Source of the DNA: Phycisphaeraceae bacterium
GTDB lineage: Bacteria > Planctomycetota > Phycisphaerae > Phycisphaerales > UBA1924
Assembly (NCBI GenBank): GCA_019636795.1
Contig: JAHBWW010000001.1
Span: 372,001 to 436,000 of the forward strand
DNA length: 64,000 nucleotides
Direction: 5' to 3'
Of this stretch, positions 9,120-15,476 are shown in pieces. The first letter of the stretch is position 1. Each line of letters opens with the position of its first letter. The notes beneath the pieces were generated by a model. That model made no database searches. It was given only the letters and a program-made list of their open reading frames with translations, and was not told where the DNA came from. Position numbers and translations under genes: made by a program.

Positions 9120-10571
9120 GTGCCTGATGATCCAGATCCGTATCGACCCGGCGACCTGGACGCGGAGGGGTTTCTCCCCGCCGACGCGCCGCCGCCCTGG
9201 GGCACGGAATCCCGCGATGAGCGACTGCTCCGGCTCAACCGTGCCGCACGCAACCTCCCGCCAGCGCCGGGCGTGTATCTGATGAAGGACGCTACGGGCG
9301 TTGTCATTTACATCGGCAAAGCAACACGCCTCTGCGATCGCGTTTCGAGTTACTTTCTTCAATCGACCGAGCTCGGCCCGCGCAAAAACCCCATGCTCGA
9401 CACGGTTCACTCGTTCGATACTCTCATCTGCGAAACCGAGTGGGAAGCCCTGCTCGCCGAAAGTCGCCTGATCAAAGACGTCAAACCGAAGTTCAACGAA
9501 CGGCAGACCGACGATAAGACATTCCCGTATCTCGTCGTCACGCAACGAGAGGATTTTCCGCGAGTCTTCATCACGCGCAACCCCGCCGGCATCGACGACA
9601 AAACCGGCGCGCAACTGCCCGAGTTCAAGGGAGCGCGCGTCTTTGGTCCATTTACAAATTCTCAGGCCTTGCGCGAGGCCATTCATTACTTGCAGCAGGT
9701 CTTCAAATTTCGTACATGCTCGCTCGACATCAAGGCGGGCGACCCAAAGAACCACTTCTTTCGCCCTTGCCTGCTGCACGCCATCGGGCAGTGTACAGCG
9801 CCATGCAACGATTCAATATCGCCCGATGCCTATGGCGCAGACATCGACCGCTTCATCCGCTTCCTCGGCTCGCGACGCAGCGTCATGCTCCGCGAGTTGC
9901 GACAGGAAATGACCGATGCAGCCGCGACAATGAACTATGAAAAGGCCGCCACCTTGCGCGATCAGATCTCGGCAATCGAAAAACTCGATCAACGCGCCAG
10001 TCTCAACGATCAATGGCAGCCCGAAGCCGAAATCGGCTACATCGAGCCCGAAAAGGCACTCCGAAGCCTCGCCAAAACCCTCGCCCTCGATCGCCCCATC
10101 CGCTGCATCGAGGGCATCGACATCGCCCACCTGCAGGGCGGCGAAACCGTCGGAAGCAAAGTATGTTTCATCGACGCCCGCCCGTTCCGCGATCAGTACC
10201 GCCGCTATCGCATCCGCAGCGTCGAAGGCGGCAACGACGACTACGCCAGCATCCGCGAGGTCGTCAGCCGCCGCTATCGCGAAGCCGGCGCAGGCCACGA
10301 ACTCTACCCCGATCTCATTCTCATCGACGGCGGCCTCGGTCAGTTGCACGCCGCACTCGAAGCGTTTGCAACATTGCAAATCCCACCGCCGATGGTCATC
10401 AGCCTCGCCAAGAAAGAAGAACTGATTTACACACAGCAGCGCTCCGCCCCGATCCGCCTCGGCCGCAACAACCCGGGCCTGAGGTTGTGCCAGCAGATCC
10501 GCGACGAAGCCCACCGCTTCGCCCAGCACTACCACCACATTCTCAGACGGAAGAAGTCGCTGGAAGAGTGA
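9120..10571 (+). CDS. uvrC: UvrC-like excinuclease subunit lacking the C-terminal HhH domain
   Basis: The 483-residue protein has a GIY-YIG nuclease domain (GVYLMKDATGVVIYIGKATR, about 51-70). Four cysteines at about 200, 217, 225 and 229 are spaced like the UvrC iron-sulfur ligands (FRTC, RPCL, GQCTAPC). A UVR helix pair lies near 255-290 (MNYEKAATLRDQI). An RNase H-like nuclease domain has GIDIAHLQGGETVGSKV near 332 and LILIDGGLGQLHAALE near 399. The chain stops just after RDEAHRFAQHYHHILRRKK, exactly where standard UvrC (about 600 residues) continues into the tandem helix-hairpin-helix DNA-binding domain. GTG is the only reasonable start. In nucleotide excision repair UvrC makes both incisions with UvrA and UvrB. 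A Cho-like or specialised paralogue is the alternative. Confidence 0.88.
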   Translation: MPDDPDPYRPGDLDAEGFLPADAPPPWGTESRDERLLRLNRAARNLPPAPGVYLMKDATGVVIYIGKATRLCDRVSSYFLQSTELGPRKNPMLDTVHSFDTLICETEWEALLAESRLIKDVKPKFNERQTDDKTFPYLVVTQREDFPRVFITRNPAGIDDKTGAQLPEFKGARVFGPFTNSQALREAIHYLQQVFKFRTCSLDIKAGDPKNHFFRPCLLHAIGQCTAPCNDSISPDAYGADIDRFIRFLGSRRSVMLRELRQEMTDAAATMNYEKAATLRDQISAIEKLDQRASLNDQWQPEAEIGYIEPEKALRSLAKTLALDRPIRCIEGIDIAHLQGGETVGSKVCFIDARPFRDQYRRYRIRSVEGGNDDYASIREVVSRRYREAGAGHELYPDLILIDGGLGQLHAALEAFATLQIPPPMVISLAKKEELIYTQQRSAPIRLGRNNPGLRLCQQIRDEAHRFAQHYHHILRRKKSLEE

Positions 10572-10612
10572 CGGCCACACGAGACACCCAAAGAGGGGGT
10601 ATTACTAAAATT

Positions 10613-10627
10613 TTCTTCTTCTTCTTC
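10613..10627. repeat. (TTC)5 microsatellite in intergenic region
   Basis: Five perfect TTC units, preceded by TTTT and followed by TTG, sit about 40 bases upstream of the first gene of the lower-GC cluster. Such simple repeats are rare in this GC-rich sequence. Slippage could alter promoter spacing, but no promoter can be placed confidently around it. Confidence 0.6.
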
Positions 10628-10667
10628 TTGGTTGCAGGGGGGCGTATGACTCGTTAGACTTTCAAAC

Positions 10668-11819
10668 ATGGCCATGCGGCACCGCATTCTACTCGGGGTG
10701 TGTTTTCTGACACTTGGGCTCTCTGCGCAGACGGCGAACGGCGAGGATGTCGGGTCTCGCGAGTGGTTTGAACGCGCTCGGAAGCAAGCGATGCAAATCG
10801 AACGACCGTTCAACGATGGGACATTCATAAGTTTACGAAGGACCGTTGGTGCCAAAGGCAATGAACAAACGCTTCGCAGGTTGAGGGCCGAAGTGGCCGG
10901 TAAGCCCGAGCATCCCCTCTGGCAGGAACTCAACACACTTGAGCGCACACTTTCCAAAGGTCCCGACACCACCGATAGTCTTTACTGGTTTTTCAACAAG
11001 GACCATTGGCGTGTATCACAGGACGAAGGGTGGAGAAGCACTTCGCCTTGGGTTGATACGGTGTTGCGAGGGCGCGACGCATGGCGGTTAGTTCCGCAAA
11101 CCCTGACCGTTGGTCGTGCGGGGAGCAATACATTGCCGCCCCAAAGCAACCCCGCAGGCCCCATCGAAACATATGTACGAATTCTGCTGACATGTGGCAT
11201 TGGCGGCTCCCCAGATCGCGCTGTAGACGATGTACGCCGCGATGGCGACCGATGGGTTGCTCGATTGGCAAATCAATCCAGAACGGAGATTTCAGAGTTG
11301 ACGGGCCGCATTGAAGAAGGCGAACTCGTTGTTGAAACCGTTGTGACGCTTAAGCACTCAGATGCGAAGTGGATTGGCTACACCTATTCCTTCGTGCCGG
11401 ATAGCGATCGTCTCCTTCCCAGATTGATCGAGGGTATTCGGCCATCAAAAGGGTTGCGTATTTCTGGTCAGGTTGAACATGTGTCGCCCGCCACGATCGA
11501 GTTAATCGAGTTGCGAGACTTACACCCCGAAGAATCGATCACGACACATTTGCGCACCCCGAGTCTCGAAGCCGGGGATTCAGTTCGTAGTTTGAATCAA
11601 CTGACGGGAATCATCGATCACAACTCCGGGACGGTGAATTCAGTCACCGATGGATTGGTGCTTCCCAACGAGGTACTTCGGCTCTCGCCATCGGCGGGCC
11701 AAAGCCGGTGGGTATCTCTCGTTCAGAATAGTCTAGTTGTCGTTGTTCTTGGTGCGATCGTGGCACTGATCCTCAAAGTCCGAAAAAAAGGCAGTTCTCG
11801 AGGAGTAAACCATGCTTGA
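10668..11819 (+). CDS. Exported protein with C-terminal membrane anchor, unknown family
   Basis: The 383-residue product has a signal peptide (MRHRILLGVCFLTLGLSAQT) and one C-terminal transmembrane helix (SLVVVVLGAIVALILKVRKK) followed by a short basic tail, so most of it should face the periplasm. I recognise no domain. The composition is mixed alpha/beta with several Trp residues (SLYWFFNKDHWRVSQDEGW). Its last codons overlap the ATG of the next gene by 8 bases, making it the first member of a tightly coupled four-gene run with a six-Cys secreted protein, a MauE-like protein and a prepilin. A sample 60-base line in the gene (11401-11460) is 50 percent GC against 67 percent in acnA (47401-47460). 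Confidence 0.75.
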   Translation: MAMRHRILLGVCFLTLGLSAQTANGEDVGSREWFERARKQAMQIERPFNDGTFISLRRTVGAKGNEQTLRRLRAEVAGKPEHPLWQELNTLERTLSKGPDTTDSLYWFFNKDHWRVSQDEGWRSTSPWVDTVLRGRDAWRLVPQTLTVGRAGSNTLPPQSNPAGPIETYVRILLTCGIGGSPDRAVDDVRRDGDRWVARLANQSRTEISELTGRIEEGELVVETVVTLKHSDAKWIGYTYSFVPDSDRLLPRLIEGIRPSKGLRISGQVEHVSPATIELIELRDLHPEESITTHLRTPSLEAGDSVRSLNQLTGIIDHNSGTVNSVTDGLVLPNEVLRLSPSAGQSRWVSLVQNSLVVVVLGAIVALILKVRKKGSSRGVNHA

Positions 11820-12168
11820 GCGGAATTGTGTAACCTTGGCGCTGGCAGGGATGTTAGTGACCGTTGCATCAGCACAGATGCTTCCCTGCTGGGGGACAGT
11901 CAATACGGGGACGGAAGCCTGCAACTTTTGGCAGTGGCCGTCGGGATTGTGTGATGTGACGTATAACATCTCGATGCAATTGTATCGGGCCGACCCGGCT
12001 TCTATGGGCTTCAAGGAGCCGGTTGTACATTACGCCGAGTGCTCTGGGACCTACTACACCCGTGATGGGGAAAATGAGTGTACTGTGGCAAATCCGTTCT
12101 TTTGGCAGACTACAGGCACTCAGGGTGGTAACGGAGGCTGCCCATCACCTCCGGGCGGCGGCAATTGA
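11812..12168 (+). CDS. Small secreted six-cysteine protein with glycine-rich tail
   Basis: The 118-residue product has a signal peptide ending near VTVASAQ. The mature chain holds six cysteines (MLPC, TEAC, SGLC, YAEC, ENEC, GGC), enough for three disulfides, several Trp residues (NFWQWPSGLC, NPFFWQ) and a flexible tail TQGGNGGCPSPPGGGN. No known family is recognised. It overlaps the preceding exported protein gene by 8 bases and is followed within 2 bases by a MauE-like gene. MauE is known from methylamine dehydrogenase maturation, where it helps form the many disulfides of a small secreted subunit. I infer a similar client-and-helper relation here, but this is not demonstrated. Confidence 0.7.
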   Translation: MLERNCVTLALAGMLVTVASAQMLPCWGTVNTGTEACNFWQWPSGLCDVTYNISMQLYRADPASMGFKEPVVHYAECSGTYYTRDGENECTVANPFFWQTTGTQGGNGGCPSPPGGGN

Positions 12169-12170
12169 GC

Positions 12171-12692
12171 ATGGCGGAGGCGCCGGGCAAGCACTGGCAG
12201 TCAGCGCTTGGATTTGCATGTTGTGCGGTCGGCATGATGACCATCGGTGCCGCAGGAATTCTCAAAATTTTGGATCTCGAACAATTTGAGGTCACCCTTC
12301 GCGAGCATTGGGGATTTCCCATTTGGGCGCGTGTCATTATCGCGACAAGCCTTCCTCCCTTTGAGGTCGCCTTGGCAGTTCTCTGGCTGGCTGGCGTGCG
12401 AAGGCACCTTCAAGAGTTCCTGGGCCTTGGGTTGCTTGTCGTGCTGACAGCGGCATTTTGCTGGTTGTGGTTGCAGGGTCGTCCCCCACAGTGTGCTTGC
12501 TTCGGTCGGATCCGAGCATACGCACAGATGCAAAACGATGCTGCCTGGGTGGTTGTACGCAACGGCCTTCTTGTATTCATACTTACTTTGGGAATGCTCC
12601 TTCGCTGTGGCAGTGGCTGTAATCGTCGCCAGCGGCCCGGGCCTCCCGCAGTGTGTGGGCTCCACATCTCGCGCTGGGGTGTCACTGCTTGA
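12171..12692 (+). CDS. MauE/DoxX-like membrane protein with CxC motif
   Basis: The 173-residue protein has four hydrophobic helices and the motif GRPPQCACFGRI (Cys 108 and 110) in the position where MauE and related membrane proteins carry a CxCFG redox pair. MauE supports periplasmic redox folding during methylamine dehydrogenase assembly. No mau genes are here. ATG at 12171 is three bases after the upstream stop. TTG at 12165 would overlap that stop and is also possible. The C-terminal tail (NRRQRPGPPAVCGLHISRW) overlaps the start of the prepilin gene in another frame. I infer a thiol-redox role for the neighbouring six-Cys protein. Confidence 0.75.
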   Translation: MAEAPGKHWQSALGFACCAVGMMTIGAAGILKILDLEQFEVTLREHWGFPIWARVIIATSLPPFEVALAVLWLAGVRRHLQEFLGLGLLVVLTAAFCWLWLQGRPPQCACFGRIRAYAQMQNDAAWVVVRNGLLVFILTLGMLLRCGSGCNRRQRPGPPAVCGLHISRWGVTA

Positions 12693-13392
12693 AATGATCG
12701 TCGTTATTGCTGTAACCGCGATCCTCGCATTGCTTGTGCTGCCGGTCCTCGCAAGGGCTCGGCTTGCCGCTCAGGATGTTGTCTCCGTTTCCAATCTTCG
12801 AACTCACGCGCAAATTTTCATGGCATATGCAGGGGACTGGCAGGATTACTTTCCGTATATCACGCGCCCGGACGCAACGACTTCGATCATACGTGGATGT
12901 GGCGGCTGGGGATACTCGTCGTATTTCGGGGCCGCCGTTGTATGGCCTATTCCATTGGCCGATGCCTATTACGATGGAGCATGCACAGGGGCTGTGTTCC
13001 ACCATCCTGCGTACCGAGGCGATGGTTTCAATAACTACATGCTCTCGACCTCAACGCTCGCAGAGCCTGCGTACTGGGATCTGACCACCCGTACCGGGCC
13101 GAATCAGTGGGCACCACAGCGACTGCCCAAGGTCCAATTTCCCGCCGCCAAGGCCATTCTGGTCGAGATTCATCCTGTCCATGACATGCCATACCAGTCG
13201 CATAGGCAAACGGAGGGCATGCCACCTGTCGGCATGGCCGCAGTCGATGGCTCGGTCGGCCGGTGGAAGCGAGAAGACCTCATTCCCGGCGTGACCAGCG
13301 GTGAGGGAATCTACGACGGCATCTACCTCGGCCAAGGTGTCTTCGGCATGCACACCATCAACGGCGTCCTCGGGCGCGACATCAACCGCTAA
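12655..13392 (+). CDS. Prepilin-type (type II secretion pseudopilin-like) protein
   Basis: The 245-residue product has a class III signal: SRAGVSLLEMIVVIAVTAIL, with cleavage expected after the Gly and Glu at mature position 5, followed by a hydrophobic helix and LPVLARARLAAQDVVSVSNL. This N-terminus is processed by PilD-type peptidases and is shared by type IV pilins and secretion pseudopilins. The C-terminal part ends with a DGSV block (MAAVDGSVGRWKRED) typical of the abundant planctomycete prepilin-like proteins. The start is uncertain: GTG at 12655 gives a short leader, while GTG at 12607 would give a longer hydrophobic one. The gene overlaps the MauE-like gene by 38 bases and closes the cluster. 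Confidence 0.8.
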   Translation: MGSTSRAGVSLLEMIVVIAVTAILALLVLPVLARARLAAQDVVSVSNLRTHAQIFMAYAGDWQDYFPYITRPDATTSIIRGCGGWGYSSYFGAAVVWPIPLADAYYDGACTGAVFHHPAYRGDGFNNYMLSTSTLAEPAYWDLTTRTGPNQWAPQRLPKVQFPAAKAILVEIHPVHDMPYQSHRQTEGMPPVGMAAVDGSVGRWKREDLIPGVTSGEGIYDGIYLGQGVFGMHTINGVLGRDINR

Positions 13393-13413
13393 GACCTTCG
13401 CGCCAACCCCTCT

Positions 13414-14061
13414 TCACCCCGTCCCATACAACCGATCGCCCGCATCTCCCAGTCCCGGCAGAATGAACCCGCGCTCGTCGAGCCTTTCATCCAGAGCCGC
13501 GGTATAGATCCGCACATCCGGATCGATCGCCAGCAGCCGCGCCACGCCTTCGGGCGCCGCAACCAGACAAATCATCCGCAGATCGCGCGCCCCAGCCTTG
13601 CGCAGCATCTCGATCGCCGACGCTGCCGATCCGCCCGTCGCCAGCATCGGATCGACCAGCACCACCGGCCCCGCGTCCAGATCGCTGGGCAACTTGTTCA
13701 GATAGGCCTTGGGTTCGAGCGTTCGCTCATCGCGAGCCAGCCCCAGATGCCCGACCCTCGCTTCAGGCATCACCTCCAGCACACCGTGCGCCATCCCAAG
13801 CCCCGCCCGCAGCACCGGCACAACCGTGATCGTCTGCGCCAGCCGCCGCCCCGTTGTCTGCTGCATCGGCGTCTCAACGACGACGTCCACCACTTCAAAC
13901 GACCGTGTCACCTCATAGACCATCAGCCCGGCAATCTGAGCGAGCAACGCCCGGAAGGCTCGAAAACTGGTGGTCTTGTCGCGCATCCACGTCAGCTTGT
14001 GCTGAATCAGCGGGTGCTCGAAGACAATAAGGTTGGGAAAGACAGGATTGTGTGCCGCCAT
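13414..14061 (-). CDS. upp: Uracil phosphoribosyltransferase
   Basis: The 215-residue protein has family-typical length. Seen are MRDKTTSFRAFRALLAQIAG at the N-terminus, VVPVLRAGLGMAHGVLEVMP, the PRPP-binding loop VLVDPMLATGGSA near residue 130, and the uracil-binding end DERLDERGFILPGLGDAGDR. It makes UMP from uracil and PRPP in the cytoplasm. It is divergent from a cytosine deaminase gene, with 47 bases between the two starts. The two enzymes act in sequence: cytosine to uracil, then uracil to UMP. The short spacer must hold both promoters. Confidence 0.97.
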   Translation of the reverse strand: MAAHNPVFPNLIVFEHPLIQHKLTWMRDKTTSFRAFRALLAQIAGLMVYEVTRSFEVVDVVVETPMQQTTGRRLAQTITVVPVLRAGLGMAHGVLEVMPEARVGHLGLARDERTLEPKAYLNKLPSDLDAGPVVLVDPMLATGGSAASAIEMLRKAGARDLRMICLVAAPEGVARLLAIDPDVRIYTAALDERLDERGFILPGLGDAGDRLYGTG

Positions 14062-14108
14062 GCCCTCGATTCTAATACACTGGCGCTCCCCGCGTACGGA
14101 GACGAATC

Positions 14109-14591
14109 ATGCCTGCCCTGGATCAGCCGACCCTCGACCGCCTCGCACTCGAAGCCGCCCTTGCCCAGGCCCTCAAATCCCGCGATGAAGGCGGCATCCC
14201 CATCGGAGCCGCTCTGCTCGATCCGCACGGGACCGTCCTCGCCCTGGGCCACAACCAGCGCGTCCAGCACAGCGACCCCACCGCACACGCCGAAATGGTC
14301 TGCATCCGTAGCGCCGGCCGACGCCGCGACTGGCACACCCTGACCATGGCAACCACCCTCAGCCCGTGCGCCATGTGTTCCGGATGTGCCGTCCTTCACC
14401 GCATCCCACGCATCGTCATCGGCGAAAGCAAAACATTCGTCGGGCGCGAAGACTGGCTCGAACAGGCCGGAACACAACTGATCCGCCTGAACGATCCCCG
14501 CTGCATCGCCCTCATGGAGCGGTTCATCGCCGATCATCCGGACCTCTGGAACGAAGACATCGCCATCCCTCCCGGGCGTGGCGATGTCTGA
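14109..14591 (+). CDS. Cytosine deaminase, yeast (FCY1) type
   Basis: The 160-residue protein is of the small CDA/tRNA-A34-deaminase fold. It has HAEMVCIRSAG with zinc His and catalytic Glu, and LSPCAMCSGCAVL with the two zinc cysteines. The C-terminal half (RIVIGESKTFVGREDWLEQ, then MERFIADHPDLWNEDIA) closely follows fungal cytosine deaminase, which ends MKQFIDERPQDWFEDI, rather than guanine deaminase or TadA. It deaminates cytosine to uracil and ammonia, unlike the unrelated E. coli CodA fold. Pairing with upp supports a pyrimidine salvage role. TACACT at 14079-14084 could be its -10 element. Substrate choice is inferred. Confidence 0.85.
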   Translation: MPALDQPTLDRLALEAALAQALKSRDEGGIPIGAALLDPHGTVLALGHNQRVQHSDPTAHAEMVCIRSAGRRRDWHTLTMATTLSPCAMCSGCAVLHRIPRIVIGESKTFVGREDWLEQAGTQLIRLNDPRCIALMERFIADHPDLWNEDIAIPPGRGDV

Positions 14592-14592
14592 G

Positions 14593-14676
14593 TGCGGGTG
14601 ACAGGAATCGAACCTGCAAAGCCTTTCGGCCACGGGAACCTAAATCCCGCGCGTCTGCCAGTTCCGCCACACCCGC
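14593..14676 (-). tRNA. tRNA-Leu (anticodon UAG)
   Basis: Read on the minus strand, the acceptor stem GCGGGTG pairs with CACCCGC, followed by discriminator A. The anticodon stem CGGGA/TCCCG encloses the loop TTTAGGT, giving anticodon TAG for CUA codons. A class II long variable arm (GTGGCCGAAAGGCTTT) and T-arm GCAGGTTCGATTCCTGT are present. Length is 84 bases and the CCA end is not encoded. It lies antisense, between the cytosine deaminase and DoxX genes. Confidence 0.95.
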
Positions 14677-14765
14677 ATCCTGACACCGAACTTTATGCGG
14701 CCGATTCCGCGTAGTTTGGGCAGCGAAGCCTCGCTTCGCCGATACCATCACTGTTGGAGGTGCTT

Positions 14766-15476
14766 ATGCGCAAACGCGATGCTCTCGGTCTCAGCCTCGG
14801 CCCGGTCTTTCTTCGCCTCATCCTCGCCATCACGTTCATCTGGGCTGGTGCAGGCAAGTTCCTGATGGAAATCCCCGTTTCCCCACCGCCCCCCGCGCAG
14901 GTACAAAATACCCCGAACGGCGAAACCCCCGACGCCGGCACGAGCAACAGCACTGCGCCGACCGAAGCGAGTCCCACAACCCAAAAGGCATACCACGCCA
15001 TCGCCGGCCTCATCACTCACGCTGCCAATCCCGGCTTTGATTCCAATGGCGATGAACTTCGCCCAATCTGGCCCGCCCAACTCGCCCAAGGTCATTGGCC
15101 CAATACTCTCGCACTCACTGCCTCGCTCTCCGAACTCATTGCCGGATTCCTGATCCTCATCGGCTTGTTCACACGCTTCAGCAGCTTGGTCACTCTCGGC
15201 GTCATGGCAGTCGCCATCTGGCTCACGCAAATCGGGCCCGCAATACAAACTGGAGACGCACTCCTTGGCTTCCTCCCCAACCGCGGGGCGTTCGATCTCG
15301 ATGCCGCTGGCATGTCTGTCTGGTTCACCCTCCTGTGGCAATTCTCGCTGCTCTGCATATCGGCCGCATTGATGTTCCTCGGTGCTGGCACGCTCAGCCT
15401 CGATCGACTTGTCTTCGGCGGGCCTTCACGCGCCACTCGATCCAAGTCGCGTGAGACCAAGGAGTCCACCACTTGA
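14766..15476 (+). CDS. DoxX family membrane protein
   Basis: The 236-residue protein opens with FLRLILAITFIWAGAGKFLM, the characteristic first helix of DoxX proteins. A Pro/Thr/Ser-rich loop follows (about residues 40-75), then helices LSELIAGFLILIGLFTRFSS, LVTLGVMAVAIWLTQIG and WQFSLLCISAALMFLGAG. TTGGAGG lies seven bases before the ATG. DoxX proteins are four-helix membrane proteins whose roles include quinone redox and thiosulfate oxidation; none can be assigned here. The stop overlaps the TTG start of the von Willebrand-like gene (TTGA), so this is the first gene of a four-gene operon with tmk and plsY. Confidence 0.8.
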   Translation: MRKRDALGLSLGPVFLRLILAITFIWAGAGKFLMEIPVSPPPPAQVQNTPNGETPDAGTSNSTAPTEASPTTQKAYHAIAGLITHAANPGFDSNGDELRPIWPAQLAQGHWPNTLALTASLSELIAGFLILIGLFTRFSSLVTLGVMAVAIWLTQIGPAIQTGDALLGFLPNRGAFDLDAAGMSVWFTLLWQFSLLCISAALMFLGAGTLSLDRLVFGGPSRATRSKSRETKESTT

